DNA of 64,000 nucleotides from Blastomussa wellsi. Its lineage: Eukaryota > Cnidaria > Anthozoa > Scleractinia > Plerogyridae. The notes beneath the pieces are model-generated. The model was not told the origin of the DNA and ran no database searches. It saw only the letters and a program-made list of their open reading frames with translations. The stretch lies in the NCBI GenBank assembly GCA_947652115.1, contig OX393567.1, forward strand, positions 15,023,349 through 15,087,348, written 5' to 3'. Positions 55,157 to 64,000 of this stretch are shown piece after piece. The position numbers and the translations under genes were made by a program. Each line of letters opens with the position of its first letter. Position 1 is the first letter of the stretch.

Positions 55157-58100
55157 TCAGTACATCTGGTAAGAGTACAACTCCTCATCTTTGGCACATA
55201 TGTCACAAATATAACTGTCATTGGAGTAATACTGCATAGTACCACTCTCATCGGCATAAATTCCTTCGGAAAGGGACTGGAACTTTCGGTTGCATTTTGG
55301 GCAAATTTCTTCCGAAACCTTCCCTTCACCATATTTATTCTTCAGGTACTCGACAACATCTTTGCCATTGCCAGTGGAAGGAGGGGCAACGTAGTCTAGA
55401 CTGTGGTAATGTTCTTCGGCCTCGTGGCCTAGAAGTGCCATTTGGTTGCAGTTACTGTTGGTGCTTGATGCATCACCCGGGCTGATTATTCGAAGGCCAC
55501 CCTCTCCTAAACTTGATACTATTGCTATGTCAATGTTTAGCAAGTTGACTAGGCCCCACAGAGTAATCCAGTCCCCCCACACGCCATCTTGAGACATTCT
55601 ACGCAAGTAGCTCTCCCAACCTCGGTAAGAAATAAACTCTCTTAGATGGATTCCGTCAGAGGTTAGGGGGTTGTTTCGAAGATATTTGACGACGCTTGAA
55701 CGCAACTCTGACGGGGTTTGGGCCGTCAAACCGAGGCGTGTCAGTTGGTCACTAACTGCATGGAACATGCAGTTCCCATCTTTGGGTGTGGGAGGGTTGC
55801 GGTATTGAAGTTTAGCACTTTGCACCTCCACGTCAAGTTTCTCTTTCTCTGACATTTGTTCTGTATATTTCCGTTTACTAACTGCGTCACCTGAAAACCA
55901 ACCGATATCACTGCTACACTTGTTAGACGCTGCTAATTCCAACAAATCACCAACCATTTCGCTTCGCAAATCACCTCCTTTGTACCTGATGGGAGAATCA
56001 CAATCTGACAAAAACTGCTTCGCAAACCAGCAAGTGTACACCCCACAGTCAACTTTGTTCGTCTGCTTCGGACATGAAGGCGTTTTCTCTTCCCAGTTGT
56101 TCTCGTGTAACAGCTCGCATGGCTGATGTGGCAAGGTTTGCCTTTCTTTCTTGATGAACTTTTCTTTCAGTTTTTGAATTATTGAGTTGTACGTGTCCTC
56201 TGAAAAGTTGGCGGAATCATAAATGCTTATACAAATGTGGAGTATGCTGATAACGACAAGCAACCAGTGGTCCTCAGTTGGAAGATGCACAGGAATAATA
56301 AGATGCTCGTAGTTCTGCAGTGGGTTTTTCCCAATATAGTTTTTGTATGACGATATCGTTTCCGGCTTATCAAGGGAGGCATAAAAGTAGGAGCTTGCCA
56401 AGGAGATGTTCTCTTGTTTTGACGCCCATTTCTGCCGCAGAAAATCGAAGTAAAGGTTGATCGTGTCGCCGTGTAATTTCTCTGAGGACAAAACGTTGGT
56501 AATACTTGCATCTAGTAAGCTAACATCATTATTTAGTTTCCATTGTTTTGCATTTCCGGGTGTTGACGTGCCGTTATCAGCATGTAACCTCTTTCGTTTG
56601 CTGTTCTGTTTCTTTGCAGTATCTTGTCTTCTTGTTTCTTCATCTTTGGTCACTGAGGTTATGTCGTCAACTTTCACCCAGCGCTTTTGCCGTTTTGCAG
56701 TGTTGGGATCTTCATATTCGACAAAGTATCTATGTAAATCGTGATCCGCTTCTAATACTAGACCCTCACTACTACCTTTCAAAGTCGTTTTCTTTCCCTT
56801 CACCGTTTTTTTCGTTTTTGCAATTCGGACAAGGACAGTTTCTCCCACATAATAGATGGAAGGAGGATTACGCCCAAGCTCCCGTTTTATCATTTTTTCT
56901 GCGGCTTTTTTCGATGCTTTGAAAGCGTCATTTCTAACATTTTCTCGTTCTTTTCCCAGCTGTGAGAGAGCGTCTTTTTTAGGAGACTTAAGCAGAAAAT
57001 CACTCGTGTCCTCTTCATCAGAAACTTCAAAAGATGTGTTCTCGCCAAGGGACAGTCTATTTCTAACTGTGTTAGGCTTTCTACCGTAATACACTTCGAA
57101 GGGCGATTGCAGCCCTAATGAGGTATGCGGGGACTCGTTGTAAAGCTGTTGGTAGATTGGAAGGTTTTCTACCCAGTTGAGCTCTCCATCATTGTCGATT
57201 ATGTCGAACTTGATCTTTTCCTTCCATGTACGATGTGAGCGTTCATCCTTTCCTTGTGTCTGAGGGCTGTATGCAGAGCTTCTAATTATCCTCACGTTTA
57301 GAGCTTCACAAAGTGTCTTTACCACGCCCTTAAATTCTGAACCCTGATCACTTTGAAGGATTTCTGGTGGCCCATGTTCATTATAAATGCTACGAAGATT
57401 TTCTGCTACTTCCGCAGACTCTTTCGATCGGAGGGGCCTCAGGAACACAAACCTACTAAATAAATCGATTACGGACATGATGTACTTGTAAGTTATTCCA
57501 TCCATTGTAACGGGCATGCTCTGCATGTTAACAAGGTCTACTTGGTGGCGTTCTTGTATTTTACTTGCTTTTATAGGGCGAAGTGGAGCCTTGTTTTGGA
57601 AAAGTGGCCGCATTTTCCGAGTTTCTTTCATGGCATTTAGGTTTTTCTGAATAAAATTTCTTGAAAGACCACTGTATGTGTGCCGTATACTTTTTGCCAG
57701 CTTAAGTGCGCCATCACCTTTACTTTGGCCAAAAAAACTTTGCACGATCGACGAAATATCTGATCTTTTAACCACGATACAATTTGTTTCGATATGAACG
57801 ATGCGCTGAACTTTTTTCCCTTCCATGGGATCGTGAACATCTTTCATTTGGTACTGACCACTCTTCCATTTTTTATACACTCGCTGCCTCAAAGCGCTAT
57901 TTTGTTTCTTTGGCCAATCTTGAAATGTTGTATCTCCATTCAGAATACCATACAATGCTTCATACTCGTCATCATCCAAAGGCAAATTTCTTCGCTTAAC
58001 CTTAAATTGAATTGAATTTGTAGTTAATGTTTAACTACATCATTTCATCAGTTAGCAGTTATCGGTAATCTTATAATGCAAGAACGTAGTTTAGGTTTTG

Positions 58101-58422
58101 TTAATTTGTTTGTTTCCCATTTACTGATTTTGCTGCCTTAATATAACAGTCATATCACATGGAATTAATTAGTTCATTAGTCACTCGTGGGATGTTTCAC
58201 AGTGTGTACTCGAAACCATTGCATAACTAGTATGCTTTAAGTAACATATGCGATAGAATCGATTCAGGCTCATCCGATTATAATAAAAGGAAGAGTGAAA
58301 CTCACCTCTGCATCCTTAGTTAACACTGAACTTGTATCAGAAGGCTTATTGTCTTTTCCTGAGAAAACGCTATTTAAAACACACGCTAAAAGAAAAACCG
58401 AAAACCACGCGGTCCGTGACAT
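55157..58422 (-). CDS. Ginger transposase with Ulp1-like and OTU domains
   Basis: Proposed exons on -: 58306-58422 and 55157-58000 (intron of 305 bp, GT-AG, phase 0), giving 986 residues; the long exon alone is open throughout. Exon 1 reads MSRTAWFSVFLLACVLNSVF, a signal-peptide-like start that is odd for a nuclear enzyme. The transposase core has HQVDLVNM, LQSDQGSEF and KDERSHRTW (DD34-35E, retroviral-integrase fold), then an SH3-like basic region. A Ulp1/C48-like domain follows: EDHWLLVVI (His), IYDSANF (Asp), KVDCGVYTC (Cys). An OTU domain has DGNCMFHAV (Asp, Cys) and EEHYHSLDY (His). The tail has CPKC...CDIC, a possible zinc-binding pair. Ginger elements are known to carry accessory proteases; both types in one protein is unusual to me. 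The second exon's TTG-led start at 57985 is not a proper ATG, which supports an upstream exon. Confidence 0.8.
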
Positions 58423-58617
58423 TGTATCGACTATAAGGTCAAAAGAAAGGGACTGGAACGAGACAACAGCTTAAAACTCAGAAGGAGGTATCGAGGGTTC
58501 GAGTTACCGAGAGTAAAAATACAATACAGTAAACGCTCGAATGTAAGAACACGTGGATTAAGATCATCAGGCTGAAAGTTGGCCAATTATAATAACAAAT
58601 TCAGCCTGAAAATTAAA

Positions 58618-58640
58618 TAATAATAATAATAATAATAATG
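58618..58640. repeat. (AAT)n microsatellite
   Basis: Seven to eight AAT units upstream (in transcription sense) of the Ginger gene. Confidence 0.9.
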
Positions 58641-59009
58641 TTTTTATTCAGCTCATAAATTTTTACATATTGATTTTCGTTTTTTAATATAATTTTAAAG
58701 CATGTTCTTATACAAAAGAAAGTGGACGCCAGGGTAAGAAAGCTGGTCTAAGGAACTAAGCAAATAAATATTAACTTATTTATTTTTCATTTTAAATTTA
58801 TTGTTTAGTGTAAGCAGTAAAACATTGTATGTTAATCATACATAAAGTATACTCTTTCTAAAATATATTTAAGAACAATTAAGAACTCTTTCGGGCTGAT
58901 TTCTCACTAAACACTCGCTAAATAAGAACATAAGAACACTGGAGTTATATAAAAGAAATCGAGGGAAAATAGAGATTGGTTCGCGTTAGCGGGAGGTTCG
59001 AGTTAGCGA

Positions 59010-59335
59010 CGTTAAAGACGTCAAATCGACCGATGTTAGAACGTTAATTCGACCGATTTAAGGACTTTAAATCGACCGATTTACGTTATATCGACCGATG
59101 TAAAGACGTTAAATCGACCGATTTAAAGACTTTAAATAGACCGATTTAAGGATGTTAAATCGAGCGATTTAAGGACGTTAAACCGACTGATTTAAGGATG
59201 TTAAGTCGACCGATTTAAGGACTTTAAATCGACCGATTTAAAGACGTAAAATCGACCGATTTTAACACGTTAAGGACGTTTATTGGACCGATTTAGGACG
59301 TTAAATCGACCGATTTAAGAAAGTTAAATAAGCTG
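59010..59335. repeat. 23-bp minisatellite within Ginger
   Basis: About 14 degenerate units of gacgttaaatcgaccgattt plus aag. The unit contains a palindromic aaatcg..cgattt pair. It lies in the upstream region of the transposase gene, 100 bp inside the right terminal repeat. Confidence 0.85.
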
Positions 59336-59438
59336 AATTAAATAAGCCGATTTTGGTCTATTTAACAACTTTATTTTATATAACGCCATTTGCCCAGATG
59401 CTGATATTGATCCCAGTTCACTGGGGTCCACTGTATTT

Positions 59439-59588
59439 CCATTCCCGAAATTACTTGGGGATCAGTTCGGGTTCAGCGTGACAAAAATTGGGGATCATTT
59501 CGGGGTCGGGATCATTTCGGGGACAATTTGGGGGTCATTTCGGGGTTGGGGATCATTTCGGGGTCGGGATCATTTCGGGGGCTGTACA
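59439..59588. repeat. Ginger right terminal inverted repeat
   Basis: Reverse complement of 54600-54749, 148/150. Confidence 0.9.
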
Positions 59589-61315
59589 GATCTAACCACC
59601 GAGCGGTTTCCTGAGTAGTATAGAGAATGATTTTTCAATTATTCATTTCACCATTTCACCTAACAATAAGTCAATTTGTTTACATTCTCGATTTCATCTA
59701 TTCGATACAGTTTAAATTTTGAAAAAGCAAATAGAATCATTCATTTCATTTAGCTTTAGCTAAAGATTTTTTGCTTTCAAACGAGGTTAGAAAGGCTAAT
59801 TTAAATGCGCACAAAAGAATTTAAAATTGGCAGCCATTTATGAAAGAGGTCTATTGCCTTAAAAATCAGAATTTTTGTTAAAGTTCCGTTATTAAAAATT
59901 TTTGACGTCTTTTGGCTTGTTGAAAATGACGTTTAGTTGGTTTTAAAAAGGCTTCTGTTAATAACTAACTGTTCTTTCTTTTATGTCTAGTTTTAATACT
60001 GCGAGCAACAAAACAACCTCAAACGGATTAAAAATAACTTTCAAATATAATCTGCAGGTAACGAATGTCAGTAGAAAGATTTTCGCCTTTCTGACATAGA
60101 AATAAAAACAATGCACCTGCGACCATTACCATCAGTAATTTTGCAACTTTGACACCTTTTCACGAGAATATCCGCTGCCGCCAAAGCATCCGCGAGAACA
60201 ATTACCGAAAAGCTACTTTGGTTCCGTTTCTGTCTATTTAACAGTGAAAAGCCGCAGCCTAAAATCTATATATCTGTTTAGCTAATTTTTCGAAGAAGTA
60301 TCAATGTAAAGTAAAAAAACAATCTTTGCAAATTGAAAAAAAAAAACAGGAAAAAGAACAGCTGTCACGACGGTAAGTAACAACATGTGTATTTTTTTTA
60401 TCGCTCAACTCCGGGATTTCATTTCCAGTCTAAATTAAAGAAGCAGTAGATAATAGGAAACGCATAACTTCATTTTATGATAAACTACGCTGTATTGATC
60501 TTGTTTAGGTAAGTAATCTGTAACCTCACGACAAGATCTCCACAAAACCTTTGTACTACAATGTAATGATTTTCTGTTGTCGTTTTGTTATCACTGTTGT
60601 TTTCTAAATAAATTTTTATTGGATATTCACATTCATCCGTCGTACTGTGCATTTTCCGGCGCTCTTGTCACCGTCATTGTTGCAGTATGCAACTCCCTAT
60701 ACGACAATTTTTCGATGGTGGATAAACCTTGTCTTTCCGCAAGATACTTCAAACTACTAGAGGCGATCTGAATGCAATTTTTAGTTAACATCGATTCAAG
60801 ATTACTATATGTATGTTATAAATCCTTAAAAATAAGGAAAGACACGACAAGAATGCGTTATTTATAATAACAAGAAGGCCCTTTTAACAACGATAGCTTT
60901 AACGTTCGTTTACATAAAGATGCACATACTCTATTTTTTCTTCCTCGCTTTTACAGCGAAACGATTGCTAGTAACTCCGTTATTCACGTGAATTGTAAGA
61001 ATAGATTGGATACTAGTTTCTTGCCATGCATATCCTTTAATTAATGTTTAACTAAAAAAAATAAATATGATTATCCTCATATCTGCAAGGCAATTTTTTC
61101 TTACAAAAATAAAAGAACTGTGATGGAAATAGGGGCGAGTTTGCCACTGTCCAAAGTAAATATAAACCTAAACTTTCTCAAACTCATTAATAATTCATCA
61201 CGTTAAAACAAAGGAAATCAGAACCGTAACCGTGGTTTGGAAATGTGATCTTAATTAGCATAGATTTTTACGATTTTATTTCTTCGTTTTCACCGTAGTT
61301 TTAGTTTCGATTGAG
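59589..61315. other. No gene seen
   Basis: AT-rich. A 64-codon frame near 60577 is unsupported. Confidence 0.5.
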
Positions 61316-61318
61316 AAG

Positions 61319-61467
61319 ATAGATCAAACACTCGAGACAGTGTTTCATCGGCTATCCAAACACCTCGAAGTTCATTAAAAATACTCCGCTGCGCGTCGTA
61401 TTTTCAACTCTCTTCTCGGTGTTTGGATATCCCGATGAAACACTGTCGCTCGTGTTTGATCTATTAC
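61319..61467. repeat. Palindromic element
   Basis: atagatcaaacactcgagac at the left and its near complement at the right (gtgtttgatctat), arms about 45 bp with further weak pairing to the centre. Confidence 0.75.
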
Positions 61468-61764
61468 ATCAACTGTGAACAAAAGGCTCGCAAAATGTTT
61501 TCATTTATGGCAAATATGTTTTGACAATAAAACGTAAAACTGTATGGATTTTATGTTTCATTTATAGAAATCTTGTGACACTGGTTTGTAAATTAAAATA
61601 ATGCCGTTTTTGTTTGCTTACCGTAGTTCTATGTTATCGAAAATTAAAGGTGGAAACTGCCACTTCCTGCTGCAATTAATCTAATTGTATCTTTGCAATT
61701 TGCCTTGCCTGTTTTCAACAACTTCAACATCCTCAGTTTTTGGTGCTCTTTAAAGAAGTATTCT

Positions 61765-62021
61765 TTAGAAATCTAAAACACCCGGGCAAAGAAGAAATCC
61801 TCGTAGATGGTTGAAGTTAATTTTTTTTTTCGGTCCTTTGGTTAGGTAGATAGCTGGTTCGTTGGTGTCCAACATGCCCGTAACAGCCCACACTCTTACA
61901 TTACTGCTCACAGTGCAGTTCGTTGTCGCTGAAGTAGAAGTGTTCCGTGGTCCCTGTCTAAGAACAGGACTGTTCCAAGAATCAGTAGAAGGTATAACTA
62001 ACTTTATTTTATATTTCACCT
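61765..62021 (-). CDS. Candidate terminal exon, unknown gene
   Basis: A weak minus-strand acceptor (gtttatcag) precedes about 85 open codons ending in a stop. The text (PSTDSWNSPVLRQGPRNTST, NVRVWAVTGMLDTNEPAIYL) is non-repetitive with Ser/Thr-rich character; I do not recognise it. No partner exon was found in the window. Confidence 0.25.
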
Positions 62022-62156
62022 GATAAACGAGTCAAAAGATACCCAGACGTAATCCTGCCTGTCAACTCTAACCTATCACATAAATTAGCGTAAATTCAGA
62101 ATTCTTCTTTAATTTAGAAATCTTTAGACAGTTTTATGTTTCTGCCGTACAATACA

Positions 62157-63392
62157 CTACACTGTACTGTACTGTAGTCTTGTGTAGTGCAGTGCAGTGC
62201 AGTGCAGTGCACAGCAGAGCAGTGCAGTATAGTGCAGTGTAGTGCAGTGTAGTGAAGTGTAGTGCAGCGAAGTGCAGTGCAGTGGAGTGTAGTGTAGTGC
62301 AGTGCAGTGTAGCGTAGCGTAGTGTAGTGCAGCGTAGCGTAGTGTAGTGTAGTGTAGTGTAGTGTAGATGTAGTGTAGTGTAGTGTAGTGTAGTGCAGAT
62401 GTAGTGTAGTGTAGTGTAGTGCAGTGCAGTGTAGTGCAGCGTAGCATAGTGTAGTGTAGTGTAGTGTAGATGTAGTGTAGTGTAGTGTAGTGCAGTGCAG
62501 TGTAGTGTAGTGTAGTGTAGTGTAGTGTAGTGTAGTGTAGTGGTGTAGTGTAGTGTAGTGTAGTGTAGTGAAGTGTAGTGTAGTGTAGTGTAGTGTAGTG
62601 TAGTGTAGTGTAGTGAAGTGTAGTGTAGTGTAGTGTAGTGTAGTGTAGTGTAGTGTAGTGTAGTGTAGTGTAGTGTAGTGTAGTGTAGTGTAGTGTAGTG
62701 TAGTGTAGTGTAGTGGTGAAGTGTAGTGTAGTGAAGTGTAGTGTAGTGAAGTGTAGTGTAGTGTAGTGTAGTGTAGTGTAGTGTAGTGTAGTGTAGTGTA
62801 GTGAAGTGTAGTGTAGTGTAGTGTAGTGTAGTGTAGTGTAGTGTAGTGTAGTGTAGTGTAGTGTAGTGTAGTGTAGTGTAGTGTAGTGAAGTGAAGTGAA
62901 GTGAAGTGTAGTGAAGTGAAGTGAAGTGTAGTGTAGTGTAGTGTAGTGTAGTGGTGTAGTGTAGTGTAGTGTAGTGTAGTGTAGTGTAGTGTAGTGTAGT
63001 GTAGTGTAGTGTAGTGTAGTGTAGTGTAGTGTAGTGAAGTGTAGTTTTGACGTGTACTTGTGCAGCGAAGTGGAGTGTAGTGTAGTGCAGTGTAGTGTAG
63101 TACAGCTGTGTAATGTAGCGTAGAGTACTGCAGATGTAGTGTAGTGTAGTGTAGTGAAGTGTAGTGTAGTGACGTGTACTTGTGCAGCGAAGTGGAGTGT
63201 AGTGTAGTGCAGTGTAGTGTAGTACAGCTGTGTAGTGTAGCGTAGAGTACTGCAGATGTAGTGTAGTGTAGTGTAGTGTAGTGTAGTGCAGTGTAGCGTA
63301 GCGTAGAGTACTGCAGATGTAGTGTAGTGTAGTGTAGTGTAGTGCAGATGTAGTGTAGTGTAGTGTAGTGTAGTGTGGTGTAGTGTAGTGCG
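62157..63392. repeat. 1.2-kb (TGTAG)n pentanucleotide array
   Basis: Pure TGTAG stretches mixed with TGCAG, TGAAG and GTAGCG variants. Toward the right end a 122-bp higher-order block (with gacgtgtacttgtgcagcga) occurs twice. The minus strand has no stop in two frames for over 400 codons (repeating Leu-His-Tyr-Thr-Thr), which is an artefact of the repeat. Confidence 0.95.
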
Positions 63393-64000
63393 CACCCCCT
63401 GCTCACTATTTCGGGACTTAGGTACGAAAATAACGTGTGTCTAGTTTTATTTTGTAATATATCGTTGAAAAATCCACAGATAGAGCTCTGGTGGGATTCC
63501 AGCTAAACACGTAAGTATATTTGAAAAGGACTGATTTATTTCGCAGTTGTGTGATTTCTTATCATAACTCTATGTAACTTTTAATTATTATTCAGAAGAG
63601 GCCACTATTTGCCTTCTGTGACCGCCGGTTGAAGAAGACTAAAGGTTCACCACCTTTAACTTCATTGGTGATTTCTCATAACTTCAGATACTTGATGTCA
63701 TTATGATGTCATTTATTTTTAAAATGGTGGCAATAGTCTGTCCATTAGCCTGCGTGGCAGGCGTCCGAAGCGGAGTGAGAAATGGTCGCAACTGTCTGTC
63801 TGCACAGATTAGCAATTTAGGTCATTAAATGACCCATAAAAGAAGCCAAACCTGTGTATGGAGTGTAAAAAGTCAAGTTGTAAAATTGTAAAAACACGTC
63901 AGGTGATAATGAGTTACGAAGAGAAATGACCTTTGCTACAAAATGAGCTAAGCGATTCTCTATTTGAAAATGAAATTGAATATAGCGGTCCGATGCTTTG
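63393..64000. other. No gene seen
   Basis: Unique-looking AT-rich flank of the array. Confidence 0.5.

Larger units (their letters stand above)
54600..59588 (-). mobile_element. Complete Ginger-type DNA transposon
   Basis: 4989 bp bounded by 150-bp inverted repeats (54600-54749 and 59439-59588) with two mismatches. The termini start TGTACAG, fitting the TGTNR ends of Ginger elements. The flanks are GATA on the left and GATC on the right, a 4-bp duplication with one difference. It contains one long gene on - with an integrase-like transposase, a Ulp1-like protease and an OTU domain, a short microsatellite and a 23-bp minisatellite. Near-identical ends and an intact frame imply recent activity. 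Confidence 0.9.

Noticed and set aside
60577..60771. 64-codon plus-strand frame with hydrophobic start
   Set aside because: No splice context, domain or supporting neighbour.
62114..63406. Two open frames of more than 400 codons on the minus strand
   Set aside because: They are translations of the TGTAG pentanucleotide repeat (Leu-His-Tyr-Thr-Thr), with no domain and no codon structure.

Overview
The window is eukaryotic, AT-rich DNA with short exons, GT-AG introns and very dense mobile DNA. The repeat mix suggests an anthozoan cnidarian, probably a stony coral: THAP/ISL2EU, Ginger and MULE-type DNA transposons, tRNA-derived SINEs, Gypsy LTR elements, long palindromic MITEs, and repeats carrying a hairpin followed by GAAACGTC. 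Two host-type genes fit this: a lemur-type kinase and a PAN/EGF/fibrinogen-like secreted protein. The organism is inferred from gene and repeat types, not proven.

Layout. 1-8400: an eight-exon gene on + encodes a 1323-residue Mutator-like transposase protein with a WRKY/FAR1-like zinc region, MULE DDE domain, SWIM finger, Ulp1 (C48) protease and PHD finger. Two similar palindromic hairpins flank it. 8880-16756: an ISL2EU-type THAP/DDE_4 transposon whose genes are damaged. A full-length, very young Gypsy element (10526-15331) sits in the transposase gene, with a 5-bp target duplication. 17075-26600: small TTAA, TA and other MITEs, an internally deleted Gypsy element, and no confident gene except one exon at 20205-20368 that may belong to the kinase. 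27424-39208: a lemur-kinase-like (LMTK) transmembrane kinase in 13 exons; a 298-bp tRNA-derived SINE with a 12-bp duplication interrupts its penultimate coding exon. 39800-45280: palindromic and TTAA foldback elements, a 95-bp satellite, and a dispersed repeat ending at a stop codon. 45280-50118 (-): the PAN/EGF/fibrinogen-like gene. 54600-59588: a complete Ginger-type transposon with 150-bp terminal inverted repeats; its gene (-) joins an integrase-like DDE domain to a Ulp1-like protease, an OTU protease and a zinc-binding tail, perhaps preceded by a signal-peptide-like exon. 62157-63392: a 1.2-kb pentanucleotide array.

Main points. Two unrelated transposases in one 64-kb window (MULE and Ginger) each carry a Ulp1-type protease, one with a PHD finger and one with an OTU domain. 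This suggests cut-and-paste elements repeatedly recruit ubiquitin/SUMO-processing enzymes. The SINE in the kinase gene is a recent coding lesion: its removal restores frame and splice phase exactly. Exon boundaries were read by eye from splice signals, phase continuity and domain continuity; no alignment or transcript data were available.
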